Position numbers and translations under genes: made by a program. The notes beneath the pieces are model-generated. The model saw nothing but the letters and a program-made list of their open reading frames with translations, was not told the origin of the DNA and made no database searches. A stretch of DNA of 9,840 bases from Methanobacteriota archaeon (GTDB lineage: Archaea; Halobacteriota; Methanomicrobia; Methanomicrobiales; Methanospirillaceae), in NCBI GenBank assembly GCA_009779205.1, contig WRER01000013.1, positions 1-9,840 of the forward strand. The letters are read 5' to 3'. Every line of letters starts with the position of its first letter. The stretch's first letter is position 1. Shown here in pieces: positions 1-7,248 of the stretch.

Positions 1-49
1 ACGAAAAATCCTATACAAGGATAGTACGACCCGCATGCAAAAACACAAT

Positions 50-76
50 TTTCGTGTCTTTTGTGTCTTTCGTGGT
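50..76. repeat. Three tandem 9-bp CGTG-type repeat units
   Basis: Three near-identical 9-mers follow each other without a gap: TTTCGTGTC (50-58), TTTTGTGTC (59-67) and TTTCGTGGT (68-76). Read on the minus strand this is the ACCACGAAA-GACACAAAA-GACACGAAA pattern, which I recall as a scattered short intergenic repeat in many bacterial and archaeal genomes. It lies in the 194-bp gene-free start of the window, downstream of the FTR gene. No function can be assigned. Confidence 0.5.
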
Positions 77-194
77 TGGAATACATGAGAACTTTTTTTG
101 CCGACATTTGTATGAAATCAGTTTGCGAGGAAGTCTAATATCATGTGTATCTGTGTGGTGAGATAAAAGATAGAGGTTGGATAGCTATTACAGA

Positions 195-464
195 CTATAC
201 ATCATAAAACAGATGACAGTGACAAAATCCCTGCTGTTTAATTTCATCCTTGTGAAAGGCACATGGACAGATTATTTTGTTGTCATTCTCAGGATCCCCG
301 GTTCTTATACGACAGGGGCAGTACGTTGCACCATGCTTTATTGCATTGTTATGTAACCCTTTCATAACCAGGTTCAATCTGTCTATATCTGAATTGAACA
401 CAAAACCCTGTGATGTTGCATATGCTTGCAGCCGCTCTCTCATCTCTGCTTCGGACTCTGTCAT
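195..464 (-). CDS. Ferredoxin:thioredoxin reductase, catalytic beta subunit (archaeal type)
   Basis: An 89-residue protein with the three paired-cysteine motifs of the FTR catalytic subunit: CPC at residues 49-51, CPC at 66-68 and CHC at 81-83. By analogy with the cyanobacterial enzyme, Cys49, 66, 68 and 81 would hold the [4Fe-4S] cluster, and Cys51 and Cys83 would form the redox disulfide beside His82. The family passes electrons from reduced ferredoxin to the thioredoxin disulfide; methanogen forms work without the variable alpha subunit of plants. Spacing between the motifs (14 and 12 residues) differs from the plant 16 and 8 and fits the archaeal subgroup as I know it. The ATG at 462-464 is the first start after an in-frame TAG. 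There is no clear Shine-Dalgarno, but an AT-rich TATA-like ACATATAG lies about 20-27 nt upstream, suggesting a leaderless or very short-leader mRNA. It is a single-gene unit. Confidence 0.9.
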   Translation of the reverse strand: MTESEAEMRERLQAYATSQGFVFNSDIDRLNLVMKGLHNNAIKHGATYCPCRIRTGDPENDNKIICPCAFHKDEIKQQGFCHCHLFYDV

Positions 465-700
465 GATAATAGATTGAGTTATGTACTATATGTAGGATTA
501 TGTCTTGATAACCCACATTTCGCATCAACTGAAAAATAGTATTCATTTTTTGGCAATTACTCTTATGTGATGAGAGTATGAAAATAATTAGATTAAGTTA
601 AAAAAATTATAAGTGGTAAGAAAATTTTCTATTATACTATCATTTTTGTTGAAATTAGAACGTTATTTGTATAGGTGCGAAAAGCGGGTGATAAGACAAG

Positions 701-720
701 GAAAAAGTTAAAAAGTAAAA
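701..720 (-). terminator. T-rich terminator after enolase
   Basis: Just after the enolase stop codon the minus strand reads TTTTACTTTTTAACTTTTTC, with three T-runs in 20 nt. Archaeal RNA polymerase terminates at such U-tracts without needing a hairpin. Position directly 3' of eno supports the call; no strong stem was seen. Confidence 0.5.
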
Positions 721-727
721 TGCACAT

Positions 728-2041
<1,314 letters not shown>

Positions 2042-2063
2042 CTAACATATGGGAGATGCACCT

Positions 2064-2073
2064 GAATATACTT
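2064..2073 (-). promoter_or_regulatory. Probable TATA box of enolase
   Basis: Minus strand AAGTATATTC, preceded by the purine-rich AAAAGCT that could act as a BRE. Its centre is about 40 nt from the eno ATG, so transcription would begin near 2043 with a leader of roughly 14 nt. Called by eye only. Confidence 0.35.
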
Positions 2074-2107
2074 AGCTTTTTACCACTAACATCCAATGTT
2101 TTCGACA

Positions 2108-2713
2108 TCAGGTCTGATTCAACTCCACATTAAATCCAAGGCTCGCGGCAAGCTCTCTGGTCTTTTTTCTAGTTTCAGCAATACGCCACTCTTCATTAAT
2201 TTGGACAACATGAATTCTGGAGAGGTGATCCAGCAAAGCTTCGAGTGACCACTCTTTTAATAAATCCAATTCTTTCTGTTTCGCCAGAATTCTGCAAGCG
2301 ATAGAAATGGTAATGTGGCCGAAGAATGACCAAGCCACAAAACCTGCATCATCCCGCACATAACTGGCATCCTGCTCATATGTATTGCGAAGGGTGTTGA
2401 AGAGGTGTTCAATATCCCCCTGAACTTTATAAATTTGAGATATATCTGGCGCTGATTTATCAATGATGTTGGTACGTAGAATAATGATTCCGAATTTCTT
2501 CTCAGCTTCTTTTGTCTCATTCAACCCTCTTTACACGGGGCGATTCCGTCAGGGGTGACGACACAAATCTGCTCTCCTGTGACTTTGACTGACTTTTTCT
2601 TTGCCTTGCCCACCGGGATTTTCGCTTGTACATGTAATATCCATTGCCGATTTTTTTAATTTCAAAACCTTGCTTTTTTTATTTTTGACCCATTCTGGAA
2701 GTGCCAGATTCAT
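2108..2713 (-). pseudogene. Decayed IS4/IS1634-type transposase, catalytic core deleted
   Basis: The remnant is readable only by joining frames. The N-terminal part starts at ATG 2713 (MNLALPEWVKNKKSK), shifts to a frame reading GFEIKKIGNGYYMYKRKSRW, then shifts again to KKSVKVTGEQICVVTPDGIA and a stop; this resembles the start of long transposases common in methanogens. The following 138-residue open stretch (2108-2524) is their C-terminus: LRTN, then YKVQGDIEHLFNTLR, where the Glu of 'IE' would be the last acid of the DDE triad, then FFGHITISIACRIL and a lysine-rich tail. The open stretch can only begin at a TTG and is not a real gene. A complete family member is around 500-550 residues, so most of the core with the two Asp residues is gone. 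No terminal inverted repeats were recognised. The ISfinder family name is tentative. Confidence 0.75.
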
Positions 2714-2843
2714 TTCTCGCAACGACAGTCCTGATTAGATCTATATATATCAAAATTTTCCTTTGAATGTAATAAAAATATAGCAAAATATCCTTGTTTC
2801 AGAAAGTTAAAAGAGGTTTGATGTGATCTGAATCAGAACCTAT

Positions 2844-2849
2844 GGAGGT
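2844..2849 (+). promoter_or_regulatory. Perfect Shine-Dalgarno GGAGGT upstream of the transporter
   Basis: GGAGGT is the strongest ribosome-binding motif in the window. The in-frame codon 5 nt downstream is CTG (2855-2857), not ATG. An in-frame TAA (2849-2851) overlaps the motif, so the transporter frame cannot start any earlier. The site overlaps a seven-codon ATG micro-ORF (2842-2865) in another frame. Confidence 0.55.
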
Positions 2850-2887
2850 AAACTCTGGACGATAGTGTTTTACCTGGCAACACAGAG

Positions 2888-3595
2888 TTGTACGAGAATA
2901 TGGATTTTATACATCTTCTCGTCATTATTGGCATCATGCTGAGTATTATGACCGCAACATGTGTGTACACGGTAAATCGATATCGGACAATTGGATATGC
3001 AGCACTTTTAAGTTTTTTTATCATGCTTTTGGTTATATCTCAACTCCTTGCCACACGCCCTGCAGAATTCAACTTGTATTTTTTCACTATCGTTGCTCCA
3101 ACCGCGGTTATTGCCTATTCATTTACCGCAATTGTCAATGATATGATAAATGAGATCTATGGAGAGAAATGTACTCATACCGCGGTAAATATCGCTCTTG
3201 CTACTCAGGTGATTATGGTTATTTTGATCTTTCTTGCTTCGCAGATAACACCGGCGGTTTTCTTTGAGCATGAGGCAGCCTGGCAGGATATGTTCGGACT
3301 TTCCCTTCGCATCGTGTTTGCATCCTGGGTCTCATTCTTTATCTGTCAGCATCTTGATGTCTGGGTATTTTCTCGGTTGAAAGAAAAAATCCCAAAACAA
3401 CTTGCTTTACGTAGTACCACTTCAAGCTCATTGAATCTGACATTAGACAGTATTATCTTCATTACTATTGCATTTCTTGGAGTAATGCCAATTTTGCCTC
3501 TGATTATCGGACAAATTATCATGAAAAATCTGCTTATGCTCTTTGGCACTCCCTGGTTTGTTGCATACAAGAAAAAATTGAATTCTCGTGATTAA
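2888..3595 (+). CDS. YhhQ/DUF165 family queuosine/archaeosine precursor transporter
   Basis: A 235-residue hydrophobic membrane protein with about six helices: roughly residues 8-28, 35-54, 62-83, 99-120, 138-160 and 186-216. Family hallmarks are NDMINEIYG (84-92), an FASW segment followed by Asp157 in the fifth helix, the LRSTTSSS loop (174-181), and LDSIIFITIAFLG starting with Asp187-Ser188. YhhQ proteins import 7-deazaguanine precursors (preQ0/preQ1); in archaea these feed archaeosine in tRNA. Substrate here is by family only. The start is unsure: TTG 2888 gives this length, ATG 2900 removes four residues, and CTG 2855, five bases after a perfect GGAGGT, would add eleven. It appears to be a single-gene unit, followed by a T-rich stretch, with a possible TATA element near 2774-2782. 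Confidence 0.85.
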   Translation: MYENMDFIHLLVIIGIMLSIMTATCVYTVNRYRTIGYAALLSFFIMLLVISQLLATRPAEFNLYFFTIVAPTAVIAYSFTAIVNDMINEIYGEKCTHTAVNIALATQVIMVILIFLASQITPAVFFEHEAAWQDMFGLSLRIVFASWVSFFICQHLDVWVFSRLKEKIPKQLALRSTTSSSLNLTLDSIIFITIAFLGVMPILPLIIGQIIMKNLLMLFGTPWFVAYKKKLNSRD

Positions 3596-3629
3596 TACAT
3601 AATACTCTCATTAGATCAATTAAAAGGTC

Positions 3630-3654
3630 ATTTTTTCACAATATTTCTCTTTTG
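3630..3654 (+). terminator. T-rich terminator after the transporter
   Basis: Two T-rich runs, a six-T run at 3631-3636 and TTTCTCTTTT ending at 3653, begin about 35 nt after the transporter stop. This fits archaeal U-tract termination. No hairpin is needed or evident. Confidence 0.4.
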
Positions 3655-3752
3655 TGCATGGTGCTTTGATAGACCTTTTTTCTGAAATAGGTTTTGTCTT
3701 CATTCATGAATAGTGATAAGCGAGGTACATATTGCTCAGTTAAATAACCATA

Positions 3753-3763
3753 GGTATATATTT
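3753..3763 (+). promoter_or_regulatory. Probable TATA box of the secreted-protein gene
   Basis: GGTATATATTT lies about 45-50 nt upstream of ATG 3805. A start site some 25 nt downstream would leave a leader of about 20 nt containing the GGTGA ribosome-binding motif at 3791-3795, eight to nine bases before the ATG. Confidence 0.45.
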
Positions 3764-3804
3764 GCTTGTGCTAGATTGAGTTCGTATCTTGGTGACACCA
3801 TGGT

Positions 3805-4638
3805 ATGAAACAATTGAGTGGAATAGGATTAATCCTGCTATTCCTGCTCTGCACGGCAGGAAATGGGGCGGCGGATTATCTCCCGAACTCAACACTCGAA
3901 ACTCAGCAGATCAGGGTCTTTACTCTCATCGATACTGTCGGGGTCGTTATTGAAAAAATGACATTATCATGGGATGTAAGTACCGGGGGGTTGTATGATG
4001 GACTTTTATATGGAGAACGTCAAGGTTCTCTTACGTGGACTGATTCAGTCATGACGAATGGGGGTCGTTTCCGTGAAACAAGGACATTAAACCTTGATAC
4101 GGCTATGCAAACTGCTGGTATACCAAACTTTGATCAAACCAGGGTTATCACATATGAAAGTGAAGGTTCAAGTCATATGTTGATGAATGAAGCTTTGAGT
4201 ATTGCTCTGTACGGAAGCGTAAGCAGCACTGATAAACCACTTGTCTGTATATTCAGTAAACCAAGTACAGAACAAATACCTGGCTTTTGCAATAAAGCAT
4301 CTGCAAAAAGTTCGCTTCGCAGTGTTACATCAGCGGCTATTACAACTGCTGGTTCTGCACGAATTACTGGTGCTGATGCATTAGTGCCAGCAGCCCTTGC
4401 ATATGAGATTAGTGTAATGCCTACTCAAGCTTCAGACATTGGCTATGCTGATGCAACAGTTTCAACGCTTTTCACTCTCTCCATCCTGGAAGGACGGGAG
4501 ACTGATATAACGTTGGATACCTGGAACCAGTCGGCATCAGAACTTACATATTCTGATGCTTCAACAGCTTCAGGGTATATTACTGCCTTCACAAAGGTGT
4601 TTGAGTATCAGTCCGGGTTGGCAATCTCCGCCCGCTGA
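3805..4638 (+). CDS. Secreted protein of unknown function
   Basis: I do not recognise this 277-residue protein. It opens with a classic signal peptide: Lys2, a hydrophobic stretch (7-17) and small residues NGAAD (20-24), so cleavage after about residue 22 is likely. Cys16 lies inside the hydrophobic stretch and does not form a good lipobox. The mature part has no further membrane helix and no S-layer anchor, so it is probably released or surface-associated. It is rich in Ser, Thr, Ala and aromatic residues and predicted by eye to be mainly beta strand. It carries two cysteines, Cys148 and Cys162, in a short loop that could form a disulfide. The start is well supported by GGTGA at 3791-3795 and a TATA box. 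It is followed by a T-rich stretch, so it is probably monocistronic. Similar secreted families in methanogens could be pseudomurein-free envelope components, but that is a guess. Confidence 0.8.
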   Translation: MKQLSGIGLILLFLLCTAGNGAADYLPNSTLETQQIRVFTLIDTVGVVIEKMTLSWDVSTGGLYDGLLYGERQGSLTWTDSVMTNGGRFRETRTLNLDTAMQTAGIPNFDQTRVITYESEGSSHMLMNEALSIALYGSVSSTDKPLVCIFSKPSTEQIPGFCNKASAKSSLRSVTSAAITTAGSARITGADALVPAALAYEISVMPTQASDIGYADATVSTLFTLSILEGRETDITLDTWNQSASELTYSDASTASGYITAFTKVFEYQSGLAISAR

Positions 4639-4640
4639 CC

Positions 4641-4672
4641 TCTTTCTTTTTTATTATTCATCGTTTATTTCT
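4641..4672 (+). terminator. T-rich terminator after the secreted-protein gene
   Basis: Immediately after the TGA stop the plus strand reads TCTTTCTTTTTTATTATTCA and then TCGTTTATTTCT, a pyrimidine-rich archaeal-style end. It separates this gene from the aconitase-X gene 89 bases further on. Confidence 0.45.
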
Positions 4673-4727
4673 CTAGTCAGATGCTTACTTTCTATACCTT
4701 TTGGCACAGATGATGTTCTCAGTTATT

Positions 4728-5906
4728 ATGTACCTTACACGTGAAGAAGAGAAGATTGTACAGGGTGAACACGGAGAGACACTTCAACAGCTTATAGAGA
4801 TCCTCATTGGCGTAGGCACAGTATTTGGAGCGACGAAGATGATACCTGTAAAAAGTGTGCAGGTATCAGGTGCATCATATAAAACAATCGGAAAATATGG
4901 GCTTGAATGGCTTGAAAGTCTTCATGCAAAAGCGGTTGTTCCGGCAGTGTTGAATCCTATTGGTATGGATAAAATGCGATATTCTTCGATGACACTACAT
5001 GACGAGTTCATTACAAATCAACAGGCAGTGATAGCTGCATATGCACGACTCGGTATTCAGTTGGAGTGTACGTGCACACCTTATTATCTCTCAGCTCCTG
5101 CATATGGAGAACATATCGCGTGGGCTGAATCTTCTGCTGTCTGCTATTCGAATTCTGTGTGTGGAGCTCGAACAAATAGAGAAGGAGGCCCATCTGCACT
5201 TGCAGCAGCATTGATTGGAAAAACACCGTATTATGGACTTCATCTGGTAGAAAATCGTGCACCACATGTCACAATTTCAGTAGAGAATGCACCACCAGCT
5301 GGGGACCTCGATTCTTCATGGTACGGAGCACTTGGTTTTCTTGTCGGAAATATGGTTGGAGCTCAGATTCCTTATTTTACCGGTATTCGTCCGGCACGAG
5401 ATCATCTAAAAGCACTTGGTGCTGCAATGGCTGCGAGTGGAGCAGTTTCATTGTTTCATGTACATCACATAACTCCTGAATCTGAGATTTTTAATTGGGA
5501 TCCTGCTATGTTTGAGACGATTCACATTACAGATGAAGAGATAAAACAAGTGTATCTTGACTCCTATCAGGATCATGTGGATGCAATTGCAATTGGATGT
5601 CCCCACTGCTCTCCGGCTGAGTTATTGCATATTGCAGAGGAGTTAGATGGAAAAACCGTGAAAAAACCGTTATACGTCTTTGCATCTGCATATGTTATTT
5701 CTACCTGCCCTGATGAAGTGGCCATCATTGAGAAAGCAGGTGGGAGGGTATATGCAGATACGTGCATGGTTGTCTCTCCTGAGATGGAGCAATATGAGTG
5801 CATTATGGTGAATAGTGGAAAAGCACATGTATATGTGCCTACGATGTGTTCTGCCAGATCTCGGATTGCGCCGTTACATGAGTGTCTGGCTGAAGCACTT
5901 ATGTAG
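4728..5906 (+). CDS. Aconitase-X / phosphomevalonate dehydratase large subunit
   Basis: With the start at ATG 4728 (MYLTREEE, as in the family) the protein has 392 residues, the normal length; the frame is open back to TTG 4701 with ATGs at 4710 and 4713. AcnX (DUF521) proteins are Fe-S hydro-lyases. In archaea the large subunit, with a small DUF126 subunit, dehydrates mevalonate 5-phosphate to trans-anhydromevalonate phosphate in the modified mevalonate route to isoprenoid lipids. Visible marks: GEHGETLQ near the start (13-20), Cys114/Cys116 (CTCTPYY), the SSAVCYSNSVCGARTNREGGPS stretch covering 135-155, IGCPHCS with Cys291/Cys294, DTCMVVSP with Cys346, and MCSAR with Cys374. Cysteines among 114, 291/294 and 346 are the likely cluster ligands. 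No small-subunit gene is adjacent, unlike many genomes. No strong Shine-Dalgarno precedes the chosen ATG, and its promoter is unclear. Confidence 0.9.
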   Translation: MYLTREEEKIVQGEHGETLQQLIEILIGVGTVFGATKMIPVKSVQVSGASYKTIGKYGLEWLESLHAKAVVPAVLNPIGMDKMRYSSMTLHDEFITNQQAVIAAYARLGIQLECTCTPYYLSAPAYGEHIAWAESSAVCYSNSVCGARTNREGGPSALAAALIGKTPYYGLHLVENRAPHVTISVENAPPAGDLDSSWYGALGFLVGNMVGAQIPYFTGIRPARDHLKALGAAMAASGAVSLFHVHHITPESEIFNWDPAMFETIHITDEEIKQVYLDSYQDHVDAIAIGCPHCSPAELLHIAEELDGKTVKKPLYVFASAYVISTCPDEVAIIEKAGGRVYADTCMVVSPEMEQYECIMVNSGKAHVYVPTMCSARSRIAPLHECLAEALM

Positions 5907-6230
5907 TAGAAGCAGTAGAAAAGAGCGAAGACGGTGATTGAGTTATGGTTGACGAGAAAAAAATTGCTTTGGCGGTAGCTTATATAGGTGTTCCGCAAAA
6001 ATCAACATGACTTAATCTTTTGCTAACTTAAAATAATTAATTGAAGTGACTTAATAAGGCATTATGGCCTACAAACGTGCAATTTCGCGTAAACCCTATG
6101 CTATTATGATGCATATGCAAGATACAATGAGAATCTGTGTTGTTGGCATGATCTATTCTTTATGTCCACTGTGATATATATTTTCATAATTTTTTAATAA
6201 ATAATTCTGTTCACTCTGCTTTGTGTGTAT
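5907..6230. other. 324-bp gap between convergent genes; no assured gene
   Basis: This AT-rich gap lies between the ends of the aconitase-X gene and pelA. It holds a 36-codon open frame on the plus strand (ATG 6064 to TGA 6172-6174), preceded by a weak AAGG and by an AT-rich TTAAAATAATTAAT at about 6029-6042. An exact 9-bp direct repeat TGACTTAAT occurs at 6008-6016 and 6047-6055, on either side of that AT-rich block. I cannot recognise the short peptide and do not call it a gene. No clear terminator for either neighbour was seen. Confidence 0.4.
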
Positions 6231-7247
6231 TTATACTGCATATCGAAGAAGTGCGGCAACACCTCCAAGTGCCATCAGTCGCTCCCCTGGTTCAAATCGC
6301 GAAGAAAGTATAACTACATCTGCTCCAATCTGCTCTGCTTTTTCTAACAGTGATGTGTATTGCTTCTCACGAAGCAGGAGATCCACAAGCATGACTGTTT
6401 CAGTTGCACTGAATTCAATTCCACGTAAAACGTCATTATATCCATAGGCACAGGGTTCATCTTTTGCAATGCGTTTTAGAAGTTCTTCAATAGTTGAAAT
6501 CTCGTGTGTAAGCTGCATGTTTCCAATGAGCTTGTCAATCGCTCCAAGACCGACAACTTCCTGTACTGCTCCTGCACCTGCACGGCGAGTTTCAAGCACT
6601 AATGGTGGCTTTTTCTCTTCAAATCTGCGTCGATACCTCTGCGCGAGATCTTCTTTAATAAAGCCCGGGCCTGCAATAACAAGCGGACCTTCTATAGAGG
6701 TGAGGTTGTCCAGAATAATACGGTAAAAATCGTCCCTATTATCACAATCTGCTCCTTTACCACTTCCTTTTACAATGGAAAAAACTTCTTTTGGCCCATA
6801 ACTCCGAAGCTGAAATAAAAATGCTTCCCCTTCTTCAATGGCAAGGATACTGATCTCTTCACGTCCTGCTTTCGATGCTCGTTCAATACGCTCCAGATCT
6901 ACCTTATGCCAGGTTCGAATAACAGAGATCTGATATCCTGGCTCTACATTCACCGTATGGTGCGATCCAATATCTACTCCGCTTTCAATGACGCCAAATA
7001 CGCGAAGGCGGGTGACGTACTCTGAAAATGTAACTTGTTCGACGCGGATCCCTAATCGAACTTGCCGTTTTTCCTGTTTTTCAGGTCTGATTTTGTCAGA
7101 AGTGGCTTCGACACTCCGAAGCGTCGTTGCAAATACGAGTGATCCGATCGCGATGAGATGTTCAAGATGCCAGAGATCATCAGCAGATTCTGGTGTTAAT
7201 GTAATTTCGCCATATGATCGTTGCAATTCTTTTACTTCTACTCGCAT
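6231..7247 (-). CDS. pelA: mRNA surveillance protein pelota (Dom34)
   Basis: A 338-residue archaeal pelota, the family's usual length. Pelota binds the A site of stalled or empty ribosomes together with aEF1A-GTP (there is no separate Hbs1 in archaea) and, with ABCE1, splits the subunits. Three domains are visible: the Lsm-like N-terminal domain with DDLWHLEHLI (23-32) and the VRLGIRVE strand (63-70); the central eRF1-2-like domain at about 130-225 with the GPGF-K segment (193-198), lacking the GGQ peptidyl-release motif as expected; and the L7Ae-like C-terminal domain at about 240-338 with the AYGYNDV segment (267-273). The ATG at 7245-7247 sits one base after the rqcH stop and five bases after AGGAGA (7253-7258), which lies within the end of rqcH, so translation is probably coupled. 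It is the second gene of a rescue operon. Confidence 0.97.
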   Translation of the reverse strand: MRVEVKELQRSYGEITLTPESADDLWHLEHLIAIGSLVFATTLRSVEATSDKIRPEKQEKRQVRLGIRVEQVTFSEYVTRLRVFGVIESGVDIGSHHTVNVEPGYQISVIRTWHKVDLERIERASKAGREEISILAIEEGEAFLFQLRSYGPKEVFSIVKGSGKGADCDNRDDFYRIILDNLTSIEGPLVIAGPGFIKEDLAQRYRRRFEEKKPPLVLETRRAGAGAVQEVVGLGAIDKLIGNMQLTHEISTIEELLKRIAKDEPCAYGYNDVLRGIEFSATETVMLVDLLLREKQYTSLLEKAEQIGADVVILSSRFEPGERLMALGGVAALLRYAV

Positions 7248-7248
7248 A

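Noticed and set aside
8..22. Small hairpin ATCCT-ATACA-AGGAT at the window start.
   Set aside because: Five-base stem only, no T-run beside it on either strand; too weak for a terminator or regulatory call.
195..464. Cys-rich small protein as a rubredoxin or zinc-ribbon protein.
   Set aside because: The CPC-CPC-CHC order and the single CHC near the C-terminus are specific for the FTR catalytic subunit; zinc ribbons use CxxC knuckles.
2108..2524. 138-residue open frame as an independent gene.
   Set aside because: It starts only at TTG, has no initiation signals, and matches the C-terminus of a transposase whose N-terminal part lies directly upstream in other frames.
3805..3880. Secreted protein as a lipoprotein via Cys16.
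   Set aside because: Residues before the cysteine are Leu-Phe-Leu-Leu, not a small-residue lipobox, and a better signal peptidase I site follows at about residue 22.
5573..5998. 141-codon open frame on the minus strand.
   Set aside because: It lies mostly opposite the aconitase-X gene, which is firmly identified, and its translation shows no domain-like pattern.
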